NCBI RefSeq assembly: GCF_900095445.1
Contig: NZ_FMJL01000015.1
Location: 1 to 64,000, forward strand
Source: Clostridium sp. N3C
Lineage (GTDB): Bacteria > Bacillota > Clostridia > Clostridiales > Clostridiaceae
Direction of reading: 5' to 3'
DNA length: 64,000 bases
Shown here: positions 17,742 through 27,717 of the stretch, piece by piece
How the letters are laid out: the number at the start of each line of letters is the position of its first letter
Numbering within the stretch: the stretch's first letter is position 1
The notes under the pieces: model-generated
What the model saw: only the letters and a program-made list of their open reading frames with translations
The model's database searches: none
Told to the model about the DNA's origin: nothing
Translations under genes and position numbers: made by a program

Positions 17742-18452
17742 ATGAAAAGAAAAATTACATATTGCTTAGGTAGCTTTATATTGATTTTTATTCTTTTATT
17801 TACCGCTTGCACTACATCACAAAAGCAAGAAAGTAATACTAAATCAGAAAAACAAGATATGACAATAAAGTCAGAAAAGGAAAAGGCAGCAGAGCTTATT
17901 AAAGAAAAACTAAACACCCCTGCTCCAAAGGAAGATTTAGATCTTTCAGGTAAAAAACCTATAGTAACTATAGAAATGGAAGACGGTTCAATAATGGAGG
18001 CTGAGCTATATCCTGATATAGCTCCTAAAACCGTTTCAAACTTTGTTTATTTGGCTCAAAGAGGTTTCTACGATGGTCTAATATTTCATAGAGTTATTCC
18101 TGGCTTTATGATTCAAGGGGGAGACCCTACTGGTACTGGTACAGGTGGCCCAAGTTATACAATCCCAGGTGAATTTACTAGCAATGGCTTTAAGAACGAC
18201 TTAAAACATACTAAAGGAGTTCTATCTATGGCTAGAAGTAACGAACCTAACTCTGCCGGTTCTCAATTTTTTATCATGGTAGGAGATGCAGATTACCTTG
18301 ATGGCCAGTATGCAGCTTTTGGTAAATTAATAAAAGGCCTAGAGGTAGCAGAAAAGATTGCTAATGTTAAGCGTAATTCCAATGATAAACCTTTAAAAGA
18401 TCAAAGAATAAAGAAAATTACTGTGGACTTAGGCTCAGTAGAAAACAAGTAG
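17742..18452 (+). CDS. cyclophilin-type peptidyl-prolyl isomerase lipoprotein
   Basis: About 236 residues. The signal peptide ends in the lipobox LFTACTT, so the protein is probably lipid-anchored outside the cell. A charged linker precedes a complete cyclophilin domain (about residues 65-233) with FHRVIPGFMIQGGDPTGTG, GVLSMAR, SAGSQFFIM and FGKLIKGLEV. The catalytic Arg (FHRV) and the QFFI block are present. The role would be folding of secreted proteins. The ATG at 17742 is chosen so that the signal peptide begins with MKRK; GGAGG lies 13 nt upstream, longer than usual. Confidence 0.92.
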   Translation: MKRKITYCLGSFILIFILLFTACTTSQKQESNTKSEKQDMTIKSEKEKAAELIKEKLNTPAPKEDLDLSGKKPIVTIEMEDGSIMEAELYPDIAPKTVSNFVYLAQRGFYDGLIFHRVIPGFMIQGGDPTGTGTGGPSYTIPGEFTSNGFKNDLKHTKGVLSMARSNEPNSAGSQFFIMVGDADYLDGQYAAFGKLIKGLEVAEKIANVKRNSNDKPLKDQRIKKITVDLGSVENK

Positions 18453-18465
18453 TTGCAAACATATA

Positions 18466-18520
18466 TTGCTTCGTTCAAAATAAATATTATAATATAACAT
18501 AAACTGTATATTATGTTATA
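18466..18520 (+). promoter_or_regulatory. promoter and start-site dyad of the DUF6440 gene
   Basis: -35 TTGCTT and -10 TATAAT (18488-18493) with a 16-bp spacer. Directly after it, a 10-bp inverted repeat TATAACATAA/TTATGTTATA (18493-18502 and 18511-18520) spans the likely start of transcription and abuts the ribosome binding site. Confidence 0.5.
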
Positions 18521-18536
18521 GGTAGGGTGTTGTGAG

Positions 18537-18719
18537 TTGAATAAAAAATCAGATCGCTTTCAAGTAGTATACTCTCAAGGGACCTTAGAGATGTACCGTA
18601 TATTAGTTGATAAAGAGACTGGAGTTAACTACTTGTATATAAGCAATGGCTCTGCCGGTGGTTTAACCCCGTTACTAGATAAGGAAGGTCGTCCTATAAT
18701 TACTCCATATAACTCATAA
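18537..18719 (+). CDS. DUF6440 family small protein
   Basis: 60 residues, cytoplasmic, with the family's pattern YRILVDKETGVNYLYI followed by AGGLTPLLDKEGRPI. These proteins are widespread in Firmicutes and have no known function. The start is a TTG with GGGTG 7 nt upstream. The gene has its own promoter carrying a symmetric element at the transcription start, and shares a bidirectional terminator with the convergent deoD gene. Confidence 0.8.
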   Translation: MNKKSDRFQVVYSQGTLEMYRILVDKETGVNYLYISNGSAGGLTPLLDKEGRPIITPYNS

Positions 18720-18787
18720 ATAAACCAGCATTGTACATTTTTATTAAACTTTAAAATTACTAAAATCTTTCTTCGTAATTCAATATT

Positions 18788-18817
18788 AAAGCTAGAGCAA
18801 TAATTCACTCTAGCTTT
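18788..18817. terminator. bidirectional terminator between DUF6440 gene and deoD
   Basis: A 10-bp perfect stem (AAAGCTAGAG with CTCTAGCTTT) and a 10-nt loop, with T-rich sequence on the plus side. It lies between convergent genes. Confidence 0.8.
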
Positions 18818-18823
18818 ATATTT

Positions 18824-19531
18824 TTAATCTGCTGTTATAGTATCTAATGCCACTTCAATCATATCTGTAAAAGTTTTTTGTCTTTCCTCCGCAGTGGTTA
18901 ATTCTCCTGTTACAAGGTGATCACTTACGGTCAATATAGCTAGGGCATTTACACCAAATTTAGCTGCTAAGGTGTAAAGAGCTGCCGCTTCCATTTCCAC
19001 TGCTAGAACTCCATAATTGGCCCATAGCTTCCAGCTATTTGGATCATCATCATAAAAGGTATCAGAACTTACCACATTACCTACCTTTGTACTTAGCCCC
19101 TTTGCCACACTTATATCATAGGCCTTTTTAAGCAGTTCAAAACTAGCTGTAGGAGCAAAATCCATACCTTTAAATCTAATCTTATTTATAGCAGAATCTG
19201 TTGAGGCAGACATAGCTAAAATAACATCTCTAACCTTAACGGACTCTTGATAAGAACCACATGTACCTACTCTAATTAAATTTTTAACTCCGTAAAATTG
19301 AATTAATTCATTAACATAAATTGATATAGAAGGTATTCCCATCCCAGTACCCTGTACTGATACTCTTTTTCCATTGTAGGTACCGGTATAACCATACATA
19401 CCTCTTACTTCATTATAGCATTCTGCATTTTCCAAAAAATTTTCTGCTATGAACTTTGCTCTTAGTGGATCCCCCGGTAATAATACCTTATCCGCTATTT
19501 GACCTTCTTTCGCACCTATATGCACACTCAT
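18824..19531 (-). CDS. deoD: purine nucleoside phosphorylase DeoD type
   Basis: 235-residue hexameric-type purine nucleoside phosphorylase, splitting (deoxy)inosine, guanosine or adenosine with phosphate to base and (deoxy)ribose-1-phosphate. It begins [22 protein letters not shown], with the phosphate-binding GDPLRA and RVGTCGS and the nucleoside-site [11 protein letters not shown], and ends with the catalytic Asp in VSDHLVTGE. The length is typical. GGAGG lies 7 nt before the ATG. It is the last gene of a deoC-pdp-deoB-deoD operon that salvages nucleosides into pentose phosphate and acetaldehyde plus glyceraldehyde-3-phosphate. Confidence 0.97.
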   Translation of the reverse strand: MSVHIGAKEGQIADKVLLPGDPLRAKFIAENFLENAECYNEVRGMYGYTGTYNGKRVSVQGTGMGIPSISIYVNELIQFYGVKNLIRVGTCGSYQESVKVRDVILAMSASTDSAINKIRFKGMDFAPTASFELLKKAYDISVAKGLSTKVGNVVSSDTFYDDDPNSWKLWANYGVLAVEMEAAALYTLAAKFGVNALAILTVSDHLVTGELTTAEERQKTFTDMIEVALDTITAD

Positions 19532-19591
19532 TTTAAAACCTCCTTATTCCAACATGCAGTTGGCTTAATTATTATAGCTTGCTAACAAGCT

Positions 19592-20776
19592 TTACTTTAC
19601 AATTTCCTTTAAAAAGCTTTCACCATTTTGAATTTTTTCTGTTCCAAAGATTTCAGCTATTGTCTGTCCAATGTCTGCAAAGGTATTTCTTGTGCCTAAA
19701 TTTACATTTTCCTTTAATGCCTTACCGTAAGCTAGGAAAGGGACATATTCCCTTGTATGGTCAGTTCCAGGAGCAGTGGGATCACAACCATGATCTGCTG
19801 TAATAAATAATACATCACTATCCTCCATAGCATTGAGTATCTCCGGTAGTCTTGCATCAAAGTCTTCCAACCCCTTGCCGTAGGCCTTATAATCACGACG
19901 ATGGCCCCATTTCATATCAAAATCTACTAAATTTGTGAATATGATACCCTTTTTATTTTCCTTCATATAATCTAAAGTTTTATCAACGCCATCCATGTTA
20001 TCCGTAGTATGAACCGCCTCTGTTATTCCCTGTCCAGAGAAAATATCTTCTATTTTACCTACTGCCATTACATGATAACCGGCCTTTTTAAGCTTATCTA
20101 ATACGGTATCATGAGGTGGTAATAAAGAAAAATCTCTTCTGTTAGGGGTTCTTGTAAAGGAACCAGGCTTTCCTACAAAGGGTCTTGCTATAACTCTAGC
20201 TACTGCATGCTCCTTTACTAAGATATCTCTAGCAATCCTACACATATTGTATAGCTCTTCTAAAGGCACCACATCCTCATGAGCTGCTATTTGAAAGACG
20301 CTGTCAGCAGAGGTATATACTATAACCTTACCGGTTTTCATATGCTCTTCCCCAAGCTCATCTAATATCACCGTACCTGAAGCTGGCTTGTTACCTATAA
20401 CTCCCCTTCCTGTAGCCTTTTCAAAGGCCTTAATTATTTCCTCAGGGAAACCATTAGGGTAAGTTGGAAAAGGTACCATTGATACAACACCAGCCATTTC
20501 CCAGTGTCCAGTTGTAGTATCCTTACCTCTCGAAGCCTCTGCAAATCTACCATAACAACCTCTAGGAGACTCTACCTTATTTAATCCCTGTATTTCATCT
20601 ATGTTACCTAAGCCTATAGATTCCATGTTTGGTACCTTAAGGCCACCTAAAGCTTGAGATACATGTCCTATGGTGTTAACATCTACGTCACCAAATAGCT
20701 CTGCATCTGGCATTGCTCCCATACCAACACTATCTAATACTATCCATATAACTCTATCTATATTGCTCTTAACCAA
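19592..20776 (-). CDS. deoB: phosphopentomutase
   Basis: 394-residue alkaline-phosphatase-superfamily mutase interconverting (deoxy)ribose-1-phosphate and -5-phosphate. Metal-binding motifs are visible: [16 protein letters not shown] near the N-terminus, the catalytic Thr region [11 protein letters not shown], and [20 protein letters not shown] near the C-terminus. The start is taken as the TTG at 20776, because AGGAGG lies 7 nt upstream; the more distal ATG at 20806 would place that site inside the gene. It lies 53 bp after pdp and 60 bp before deoD in the nucleoside operon. Confidence 0.96.
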   Translation of the reverse strand: MVKSNIDRVIWIVLDSVGMGAMPDAELFGDVDVNTIGHVSQALGGLKVPNMESIGLGNIDEIQGLNKVESPRGCYGRFAEASRGKDTTTGHWEMAGVVSMVPFPTYPNGFPEEIIKAFEKATGRGVIGNKPASGTVILDELGEEHMKTGKVIVYTSADSVFQIAAHEDVVPLEELYNMCRIARDILVKEHAVARVIARPFVGKPGSFTRTPNRRDFSLLPPHDTVLDKLKKAGYHVMAVGKIEDIFSGQGITEAVHTTDNMDGVDKTLDYMKENKKGIIFTNLVDFDMKWGHRRDYKAYGKGLEDFDARLPEILNAMEDSDVLFITADHGCDPTAPGTDHTREYVPFLAYGKALKENVNLGTRNTFADIGQTIAEIFGTEKIQNGESFLKEIVK

Positions 20777-20829
20777 AACAACACCTCCTATATTAATTAT
20801 TTTCAATTATTATCTTGTATTAATTACCG

Positions 20830-22134
20830 CTACCTTATTACCTCATAAATCAAAGGAATATCCTTACCCTTTTCTTCTTTTATTTCATAATTATTTAGAA
20901 TATCCTTAATAGCTTTTTCTATACGCCCTTCATGATTAGCATGAATAACCGCTAAAGTATCCCCTACTCTAACCTTATCGCCACGCTTTTTATTAAGCAG
21001 CAATCCTACAGCTAAATCTATCACATCTTCCTTAGTTGCTCTGCCTGCACCTAATTCCATAGCAGTAATGCCCATTTTCTGAGCATCAATTTTTGTAACA
21101 AAGCCTTCTCTATCACTTTTCACTTCAACTACATATTTAGCCTTTGGCAATAAATCAAGATCATCTATCTCAGCTCCATTGCCACCCTGAGCCATAATAA
21201 ATTCCTTAAACTTTTTAATAGCTGAACCATCTTCTATAGTTTTTAAGAGCATCCTTCTAGCTTCCTCTTCAGAAGAGGCCTTCTTAGCTAAAAGTACCAT
21301 TTGACTACCTAAGGTTAAAGACAATTCTAGCAAATCTTTAGGACCTTTTCCTCGAAGAGTATCTAGAGCTTCCTTTATCTCCAAGGCATTTCCTATAGCA
21401 AAACCTAAAGGTTGATCCATATCAGATAATACAGCCACTGTTTCCCTGCCTACACTTTTCCCTATGTTAACCATAGCCTTAGCTAATTCTTTAGCCTCCT
21501 CATAGGTTTTCATAAAGGCTCCATCTCCGACCTTTACATCTAAAACTATTGCATCCGCTCCAGCAGCAATCTTTTTACTCATGATGCTGGAGGATATAAG
21601 AGAAATATTGTCTACCGTTCCGGTCACATCTCTTAAGGCATATAACTTTTTATCCGCCGGTGCCAGTTCCGCTGTTTGACCCATAATAGCAAGTTTTATC
21701 TTATTTACATTGCTTATAAATTGATCTTCTCTTATTTCTACAGAAAAACCACTGAAGGATTCTAGTTTATCAATAGTTCCCCCTGTGTGTCCTAGTCCTC
21801 TTCCGGACATTTTAGCTACTGGAATACCTACCGCTGCTACCATAGGAGTTAAAACCATGCTTGTAGTATCTCCTACGCCCCCTGTACTATGCTTATCTAC
21901 CTTTATACCTTCTATTCCGCTTAGATCCAATATATCTCCAGAATTCACCATAGCCATGGTAAGATCTACCGTTTCCCTCATAGTCATTTTTTGAAAGTAA
22001 ATAGCCATCATAAGTGCAGACACTTGATAATCTGGAATTTTCCCTTTAGTATAATTCTCTACAAAGTAGTTTATTTCCTCTGTACTAAGCTCCCCGCCAT
22101 TTCTTTTTTTAATAATTAAATCATACATCCTCAT
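20830..22134 (-). CDS. pdp: pyrimidine-nucleoside phosphorylase
   Basis: 434-residue enzyme of the thymidine/pyrimidine nucleoside phosphorylase family, acting on uridine, thymidine and deoxyuridine. The family signature is visible as [18 protein letters not shown] near residue 110, with the phosphate-binding [12 protein letters not shown] near residue 80. The N-terminus [17 protein letters not shown] is standard for Firmicutes Pdp enzymes. A ribosome binding site AAGGAG sits 13 nt from the first ATG, somewhat far. It is the second gene of the nucleoside operon, 40 bp after deoC. Confidence 0.95.
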   Translation of the reverse strand: MRMYDLIIKKRNGGELSTEEINYFVENYTKGKIPDYQVSALMMAIYFQKMTMRETVDLTMAMVNSGDILDLSGIEGIKVDKHSTGGVGDTTSMVLTPMVAAVGIPVAKMSGRGLGHTGGTIDKLESFSGFSVEIREDQFISNVNKIKLAIMGQTAELAPADKKLYALRDVTGTVDNISLISSSIMSKKIAAGADAIVLDVKVGDGAFMKTYEEAKELAKAMVNIGKSVGRETVAVLSDMDQPLGFAIGNALEIKEALDTLRGKGPKDLLELSLTLGSQMVLLAKKASSEEEARRMLLKTIEDGSAIKKFKEFIMAQGGNGAEIDDLDLLPKAKYVVEVKSDREGFVTKIDAQKMGITAMELGAGRATKEDVIDLAVGLLLNKKRGDKVRVGDTLAVIHANHEGRIEKAIKDILNNYEIKEEKGKDIPLIYEVIR

Positions 22135-22174
22135 AGAACAGACCTGCTCCTTTATTAAAAATTATTAAAACTTT

Positions 22175-22834
22175 TTAACCTTCTTTCTTTTCTGCCTCAA
22201 CCACTGCTATGCTAGCACTCATACCTAATCTATTTGCTCCTGCCTCTATCATTTCTTTTGCAGTTTTATAATCTCTTATTCCGCCGGAAGCCTTAACTCC
22301 CATTTCCTTTCCTACCGTTTCCCTCATTAGAGCAACATCCTTAGCGGTAGCACCAGCAGTAGAAAAGCCAGTGGAAGTCTTAACAAAATCTGCACCAGCA
22401 TTTTTTGCTATAGTGCATATTTGAACCTTTTCTTCCTCTGTTAAAAGACAAGTTTCTATTATAACCTTTACTAAAGCCCTACCATTTGCAGCATTTACTA
22501 CCGCCTCTATATCTGCCTTTACTTCATCATATTTTTTAGATTTAAGAGCCCCTATATTTATGACCATATCAACTTCCTGAGCTCCTCTTTCGATAACTTG
22601 ATTGGTCTCAAAGGCTTTAACTTCTCTTGTGGTAGCTCCTAAGGGAAATCCTATAACTGTACAAACTTTAACATCAGAATCCTTTAATTCCTGGGCTGCC
22701 AAAGAAACATAATAAGGATTTACACAAACAGAAGCAAATCCGTATTCTTTAGCTTCCTTACAAAGTTTCTTAATTTCCTCCTCAGAAGCCTCTGGCTTTA
22801 GTATAGTATGATCTATGTACTTAGCTAAACTCAT
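22175..22834 (-). CDS. deoC: deoxyribose-phosphate aldolase
   Basis: 219-residue class I aldolase cleaving 2-deoxyribose-5-phosphate to acetaldehyde and glyceraldehyde-3-phosphate. The Schiff-base Lys is in FVKTSTGFS and the second active-site Lys in [14 protein letters not shown]. The N-terminus [11 protein letters not shown] is canonical. The ATG at 22834 has AAGG 7 nt upstream; an ATG at 22846 is an alternative adding four residues. It is the first gene of the operon, so the promoter must lie in 22835-23111, where no DeoR- or CRP-like operator was recognised. Confidence 0.95.
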   Translation of the reverse strand: MSLAKYIDHTILKPEASEEEIKKLCKEAKEYGFASVCVNPYYVSLAAQELKDSDVKVCTVIGFPLGATTREVKAFETNQVIERGAQEVDMVINIGALKSKKYDEVKADIEAVVNAANGRALVKVIIETCLLTEEEKVQICTIAKNAGADFVKTSTGFSTAGATAKDVALMRETVGKEMGVKASGGIRDYKTAKEMIEAGANRLGMSASIAVVEAEKKEG

Positions 22835-23111
22835 CTCATTCAACATCCTTCCCTTATAGTTTTCATGTTATTTAAAACTAACTTTATTATACCCTAAATT
22901 TCATCTTAACATCATCCCTATATGATACATATTTCCACATTTAATAATCGGCCTAAATTCTAAATTTACATTTATACATTTACAAAAAAAATCATTTTTC
23001 TTAATATTGTATGCAAATTTATGATATAATTAATTGTAAATTTGGAGTTTATATTTAATATGAATTAATCTTTGGTTATACATGTTATTTTAGGTTAATA
23101 GGGGTGGGCCT

Positions 23112-26057
23112 ATGAGTAAATATGGATTTTATAAGAAATTTCTAATCCTAATTATAATATGCTCCTTAATAATTAAACTACCAATAAAATGTCATGCTGA
23201 TAATATAAATAAAAATGTAATTATTATAAATTCCTATGAAAGAGGGATGGCTTGGACAGATAATCAAACGGAAGCAATAATATCAGAACTAAAAAAGTAT
23301 GATCCTTATATCAATATTTCTACAGAATATATGGATTGGAAGCGTTTTCCTTACGATAATGTTAAAGAAGCCTTCTATAAAATGATAAAATTAAAATATG
23401 CTAACAAAAAAATAAATTTGATTATATCAATTGATGATGCAGCATTAGATTTTTCATTAAAAAACCGCAAAGAATTATTTAATAATGCACCTATAGTTTT
23501 TACAGGGGTAAATGAAGAAAGTCTCAATAAAATCGTATACGACAAAACAAATATCACAGGCATATTAGAATTAGTAGATGTAAAAGGTACAATAGAAGCA
23601 GCATTAAAGATTAATCCAAATTTAGAAAAGATATATCTTGTTAATGATTATACCGAAAGTGGCCTATCCACCTCTAACTTAGCAATAAAAGCAATAGAAT
23701 CCCTTAATAAAAATCTAACTGTTGAATCCTTAAATAATTTTTCTAAATTGAGTATTATTAATTTACTATCTAAAGAGGAAAAAAACAGCATCATCCTTAT
23801 GGGAACCTTTTTTTCAGATATTAATAAAGAATTTATAGGTAATCGACACTTTACAAAACTTTTAAGTGTTAACTCCAACATCCCTATCTACCTTTTATAT
23901 GATTATTCCGCTAATAGCGGCGTAGTAGGTGGAAGCATGCTTTGTAGTGATCTATTAGGCCATGAAACTGCCAAATTAGCAAAAAAGATACTAAATGGAG
24001 AAAATCCATCCAACCTGCCAATTGTAACTACAAAATCCACTCGCTATATTTTTGATTATGAACAACTAAAAAGATTTAATATACCTAAATCAGCTATTCC
24101 CAAGGATAGCATGCTGTTAAATAACCCTTATGCAATATGGGAGCAACATAAAAGTTTAATAATTACTACAGTTTTTGTAATCTTGATATTAATTATATTA
24201 GTGATATTTTTAATCATATATTTAAAAAAGCTTAAAAAGATGAAAGAAGAAGTTGAAAACAATCATGATGAGCTATCTGCATTATATGAGGAACTAGCCA
24301 GCACCGAGGAAGAATTGCGGGAACAATATCTAACCATCGCCCAAGCTCAAGAAGATTTGATTGAAAGCGAGCAAAGATATAAGCTTGTAATAGAAGCTAC
24401 CAATGATGCTATTTGGGATTGGAATTTAGCAAAAAATGAAATTTACTTTTCAGAAAAATTTCAAGAACTCACTGGTTATGATAAATCCTTTTTTTCTTCC
24501 AAAGATGACGCTTATAAATCGCTTATTCATCCTGATGAAGTTGAAGATATAGCGAAAAAACTACAACTGTACTTAGAACAAAAGATTAATAAGTTTGAAT
24601 GTGAATATAGGCTTAAAGTAAAAAATAATGGATACAAATGGTTTTACAGTCGGGCTAAAGCAATCTTTGATAGTGAAGGTAACCCTATAAGGATAGTTGG
24701 ATCTAACTCTGATATCTCCTATATTAAATCCCATGAGCAGGAATTGGCATATTTAGCTTATCACGATCAACTTACTGGCCTTTATAATAGAAGTTATTTT
24801 AATGAGAAATTTGCTTTAGCATTTAACAAAAAACTATCCAGCAGTAATTTACAAGCCTTCTTATTTATAGATATGGATAACTTTAAACTAATCAACGACA
24901 CTTTAGGACATGCTTATGGAGATAAGGTAATAATAGAAACAGCTAAAAAATTAACTCCCTTTACAAATAAAAATAGAGTTCTCTTTAGAATTGGTGGGGA
25001 TGAATTTCTTCTATATGTAAAGGAAGCTATTGACAAGGATAATGTGGAATCCTTAGCTAAAGAGATTATAAACACCTTTAGCAATCCTATTGTTATAGAT
25101 GATAATAGTTTAAATATAAACGTTAGTATTGGAATAGCCCTTGCTCCTCAGGATAGTACTACTGCAGACGGTTTATTAAAATGCGCAGACATGGCAACAT
25201 ATAAATCTAAGGAAAACGGAAAAAATACTTATTGTTTCTTTAACCAATCTATAACGGAACATATAAATCATAGAGTAAATATCGAAAGAAATCTTAAAGA
25301 TGCTTTGCATAGTAATGAGTTTTTCCTTTTATACCAACCACAAGTAAACATAAAATCCAATGAAATATGCGGCTTTGAAGCCTTAGTTCGTTGGCAAAGT
25401 AAGGAACTAGGATTTGTACCTCCTAATAAATTTATAGGAATTACTGAAGAAACAGGCTTTATAGTTCCTTTAGGAGAATGGATTTTAAAGACCGCTTGTG
25501 AATTTACTTACATGCTTAATAAGAAGTTAAATACCAGCTATAAAGTATCTGTAAACATATCAGTTATACAGATACTACAGAAAAATTTCTGTGATATGGT
25601 TTTAAAAATTTTAGAGGAAACTAAACTTAATCCTTCATTATTGCAATTAGAAATTACTGAATCAATTATAATGGAATCGCCAGATTTTATTACAGAAAAG
25701 TTGCAACTCCTCCGAAACCATGGCATCAGCTTAGCTATAGACGACTTTGGTACAGGATATTCTTCCTTAGGTTACTTAAGAAACCTTCCAATAGATATGA
25801 TTAAAATAGACAAGCTATTTATTGACGATATTATAAAAGGAGACTCAAATAATATTATTGCAGACTCCATTATTACTTTATGTCATAAAATAGGAATCAC
25901 CACCGTATCTGAAGGAGTAGAAACCAAAGAACAGCTAGATTATCTTAAGGAAAATAATTGTGATATTATTCAAGGATATTACTTCTCTAAGCCTCTATCT
26001 TCAGAGGACCTATATAAATACTTAACAAACTTTTCATTGGGTGATGTGAACAATTAG
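23112..26057 (+). CDS. extracytoplasmic binding domain-PAS-GGDEF-EAL protein
   Basis: 981 residues. A signal peptide (1-30) is followed by an extracytoplasmic domain (about 35-335) resembling the ABC_sub_bind periplasmic-binding fold: NVIIINSYERGMAW, LIISIDDAALD, APIVFTGVN. Then come a membrane helix (about 350-373), coiled coil, PAS (about 420-540), GGDEF (about 545-710) and EAL (about 720-975). GGDEF is canonical (IGGDEF) with DMDNFKLIND intact, and the EAL residues (EAL, SVNIS, ITES, DDFGTGYSS, KIDK, SEGVET) are all present. Both synthesis and breakdown of c-di-GMP are possible, switched by an external ligand. GGGGTGGG lies 3 nt before the ATG. It is monocistronic. Confidence 0.9.
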   Translation: MSKYGFYKKFLILIIICSLIIKLPIKCHADNINKNVIIINSYERGMAWTDNQTEAIISELKKYDPYINISTEYMDWKRFPYDNVKEAFYKMIKLKYANKKINLIISIDDAALDFSLKNRKELFNNAPIVFTGVNEESLNKIVYDKTNITGILELVDVKGTIEAALKINPNLEKIYLVNDYTESGLSTSNLAIKAIESLNKNLTVESLNNFSKLSIINLLSKEEKNSIILMGTFFSDINKEFIGNRHFTKLLSVNSNIPIYLLYDYSANSGVVGGSMLCSDLLGHETAKLAKKILNGENPSNLPIVTTKSTRYIFDYEQLKRFNIPKSAIPKDSMLLNNPYAIWEQHKSLIITTVFVILILIILVIFLIIYLKKLKKMKEEVENNHDELSALYEELASTEEELREQYLTIAQAQEDLIESEQRYKLVIEATNDAIWDWNLAKNEIYFSEKFQELTGYDKSFFSSKDDAYKSLIHPDEVEDIAKKLQLYLEQKINKFECEYRLKVKNNGYKWFYSRAKAIFDSEGNPIRIVGSNSDISYIKSHEQELAYLAYHDQLTGLYNRSYFNEKFALAFNKKLSSSNLQAFLFIDMDNFKLINDTLGHAYGDKVIIETAKKLTPFTNKNRVLFRIGGDEFLLYVKEAIDKDNVESLAKEIINTFSNPIVIDDNSLNINVSIGIALAPQDSTTADGLLKCADMATYKSKENGKNTYCFFNQSITEHINHRVNIERNLKDALHSNEFFLLYQPQVNIKSNEICGFEALVRWQSKELGFVPPNKFIGITEETGFIVPLGEWILKTACEFTYMLNKKLNTSYKVSVNISVIQILQKNFCDMVLKILEETKLNPSLLQLEITESIIMESPDFITEKLQLLRNHGISLAIDDFGTGYSSLGYLRNLPIDMIKIDKLFIDDIIKGDSNNIIADSIITLCHKIGITTVSEGVETKEQLDYLKENNCDIIQGYYFSKPLSSEDLYKYLTNFSLGDVNN

Positions 26058-26105
26058 CAATCATAACTATCAGTTTCTAATTTAATAAAAAAATAAACGA
26101 ACGTA

Positions 26106-26142
26106 AGGCTGCATGCAAGTTACTTAAACTTGTATGCAGCCT
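26106..26142 (+). terminator. hairpin terminator after the GGDEF-EAL gene
   Basis: A 15-bp stem with one G-U pair (AGGCTGCATGCAAGT with ACTTGTATGCAGCCT). Only a short T-rich tail follows, so termination may be partial. Confidence 0.6.
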
Positions 26143-26237
26143 CTCTTAATCCCCTATTATTTAGATGCGAACGATCACTCAGATATTAATAACATTGCCC
26201 CAAATTTGTTATCTAATAACTTTTAATACCTGAGTAT

Positions 26238-26942
26238 CTAGCCCCCTAAATACGCTTTCTTAACTTTTTCATCATGCAGGAGCTCCTGAGCCTTACCCTC
26301 AATGCTTATTACCCCATTAGCAATGATGTAAGCCCTGTCTGCTATTTTTAATGCCATGCTAGCATTCTGCTCTACTAAAAGCACCGTAGTACCTTCACTA
26401 CTGATTCTTTGAATAATTGAAAATATTTCTTTTACTACTAGAGGAGCCAGCCCCATAGAAGGCTCATCCAGTAATAGTAATTTAGGTTTGGACATTAACG
26501 CTCTCCCTATAGCTAGCATTTGCTGCTCTCCACCAGATAGTGTTCCTGCCATCTGATTCTTTCTCTCTTTTAGTCTTGGAAATATATCGAATACCTTCTC
26601 ATAATCTCTTTTTACCTCTGCTTTATCCTTTCTCGTATAAGCCCCCATTTCTAAATTTTCCATAACAGACATCTTAGGAAATACTCTTCTTCCTTCCGGT
26701 ACATGAGAAAGTCCCATAGAAACTATTTCTGATGGATTCATCTTACTAATATTAACTCCATCAAATTCAATAGTACCGTCCTTAATTCTTTCAATACCGG
26801 ATATAGCCCTTAAAGTTGAAGATTTTCCTGCCCCATTAGATCCTATTAAAGTTACTATCTCACCCTTATTTATATGAAGGCTTACATTTTTTAAAGCGTG
26901 AATTACCCCATAATATAAGTTTACATCTTTAAGCTGTAGCAT
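26238..26942 (-). CDS. livF: branched-chain amino acid ABC transporter ATPase LivF
   Basis: 234-residue ATPase subunit. Walker A is GSNGAGKS, the signature LSGGEQQ, and Walker B LLLDEPSMGLAP, the last a LivF hallmark. The block SHVPEGRRVFPKMSVMENL separates it from LivG. It pairs with LivG to drive uptake through the LivH-LivM channel. GGAGGAAGAGC lies before the ATG, and the gene overlaps the end of livG by 14 bp. It is the last gene of the livKHMGF operon. No clear terminator was found immediately downstream. Confidence 0.95.
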   Translation of the reverse strand: MLQLKDVNLYYGVIHALKNVSLHINKGEIVTLIGSNGAGKSSTLRAISGIERIKDGTIEFDGVNISKMNPSEIVSMGLSHVPEGRRVFPKMSVMENLEMGAYTRKDKAEVKRDYEKVFDIFPRLKERKNQMAGTLSGGEQQMLAIGRALMSKPKLLLLDEPSMGLAPLVVKEIFSIIQRISSEGTTVLLVEQNASMALKIADRAYIIANGVISIEGKAQELLHDEKVKKAYLGG

Positions 26943-27717
26943 GCTCTTCCTCCTCCCCTAGGTAGGCCTTTATAACCTCTGGATTATTCTGTACCTCAAG
27001 AGGAGTTCCCTTTGCAATTAACTTACCATAGTCAAAAACGAATATTTTTTCACAGATATCCATAACTAATGACATATCATGCTCAATTAAGATAATTGTA
27101 AGATTGAAATCCTTTCTTATAGTACTTATCATTTCCTTAAGTTCATTAGTTTCCTGTGGATTCATTCCTGCCGCTGGCTCATCTAGCAAAAGTACCTGAG
27201 GTTTTGTAGCTAAAGCTCTAGCTATTTCAAGCTTTCTTTGTTCACCATAAGGTAGATTTTTTGCTAGTTCATCCTTCTTATTAAATAGCCCCATTACCTT
27301 TAGAAGCTCTAAAGCTTCTTCTCTGGCCTTTCTTTCCCCCTTTGAAAAGCCCGGTAATCTTAAAAAGGATGAAAAGACACTATAATTAAGATTATTGTGA
27401 TAGCCTATTAATACATTTTCTAAAACTGTCATTTCCTTGAACAATCTTATATTTTGAAAAGTTCTTGATATTCCGTAGGCAGCGGTCTTATATGGTTTTA
27501 ATTTCTGCGTTGTAATCTTTTTATCTAAGTTATATTCTATTTCTCCGGAGGTAGGCTTGTATATACCAGTAAGCAAATTGAAGAAGGTTGTTTTACCTGC
27601 CCCATTAGGTCCAATAACCCCAGCAATTTGTCCCTTTTCCACTTCCATGTTAATATTGGAAACTGCTACTATTCCACCGAAACTTTTAGTTAAATCTTTA
27701 ACTGTTAGCACTGGCAT
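26929..27717 (-). CDS. livG: branched-chain amino acid ABC transporter ATPase LivG
   Basis: 262-residue ATPase subunit. Walker A is GPNGAGKTT, the LivG-type insertion contains TAAYGISRTFQNIRLFKEMTV, the signature region is LPYGEQRKLEIARAL, and Walker B is LLLDEPAAGMNP. The H-loop IEHDMSLVM is present. AGGAGG lies 9 nt before the ATG. It overlaps livM by 20 bp and livF by 14 bp, which indicates translational coupling. The substrate class is inferred from family and from the Ile-type T-box ahead of the operon. Confidence 0.95.
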   Translation of the reverse strand: MPVLTVKDLTKSFGGIVAVSNINMEVEKGQIAGVIGPNGAGKTTFFNLLTGIYKPTSGEIEYNLDKKITTQKLKPYKTAAYGISRTFQNIRLFKEMTVLENVLIGYHNNLNYSVFSSFLRLPGFSKGERKAREEALELLKVMGLFNKKDELAKNLPYGEQRKLEIARALATKPQVLLLDEPAAGMNPQETNELKEMISTIRKDFNLTIILIEHDMSLVMDICEKIFVFDYGKLIAKGTPLEVQNNPEVIKAYLGEEEEHATA

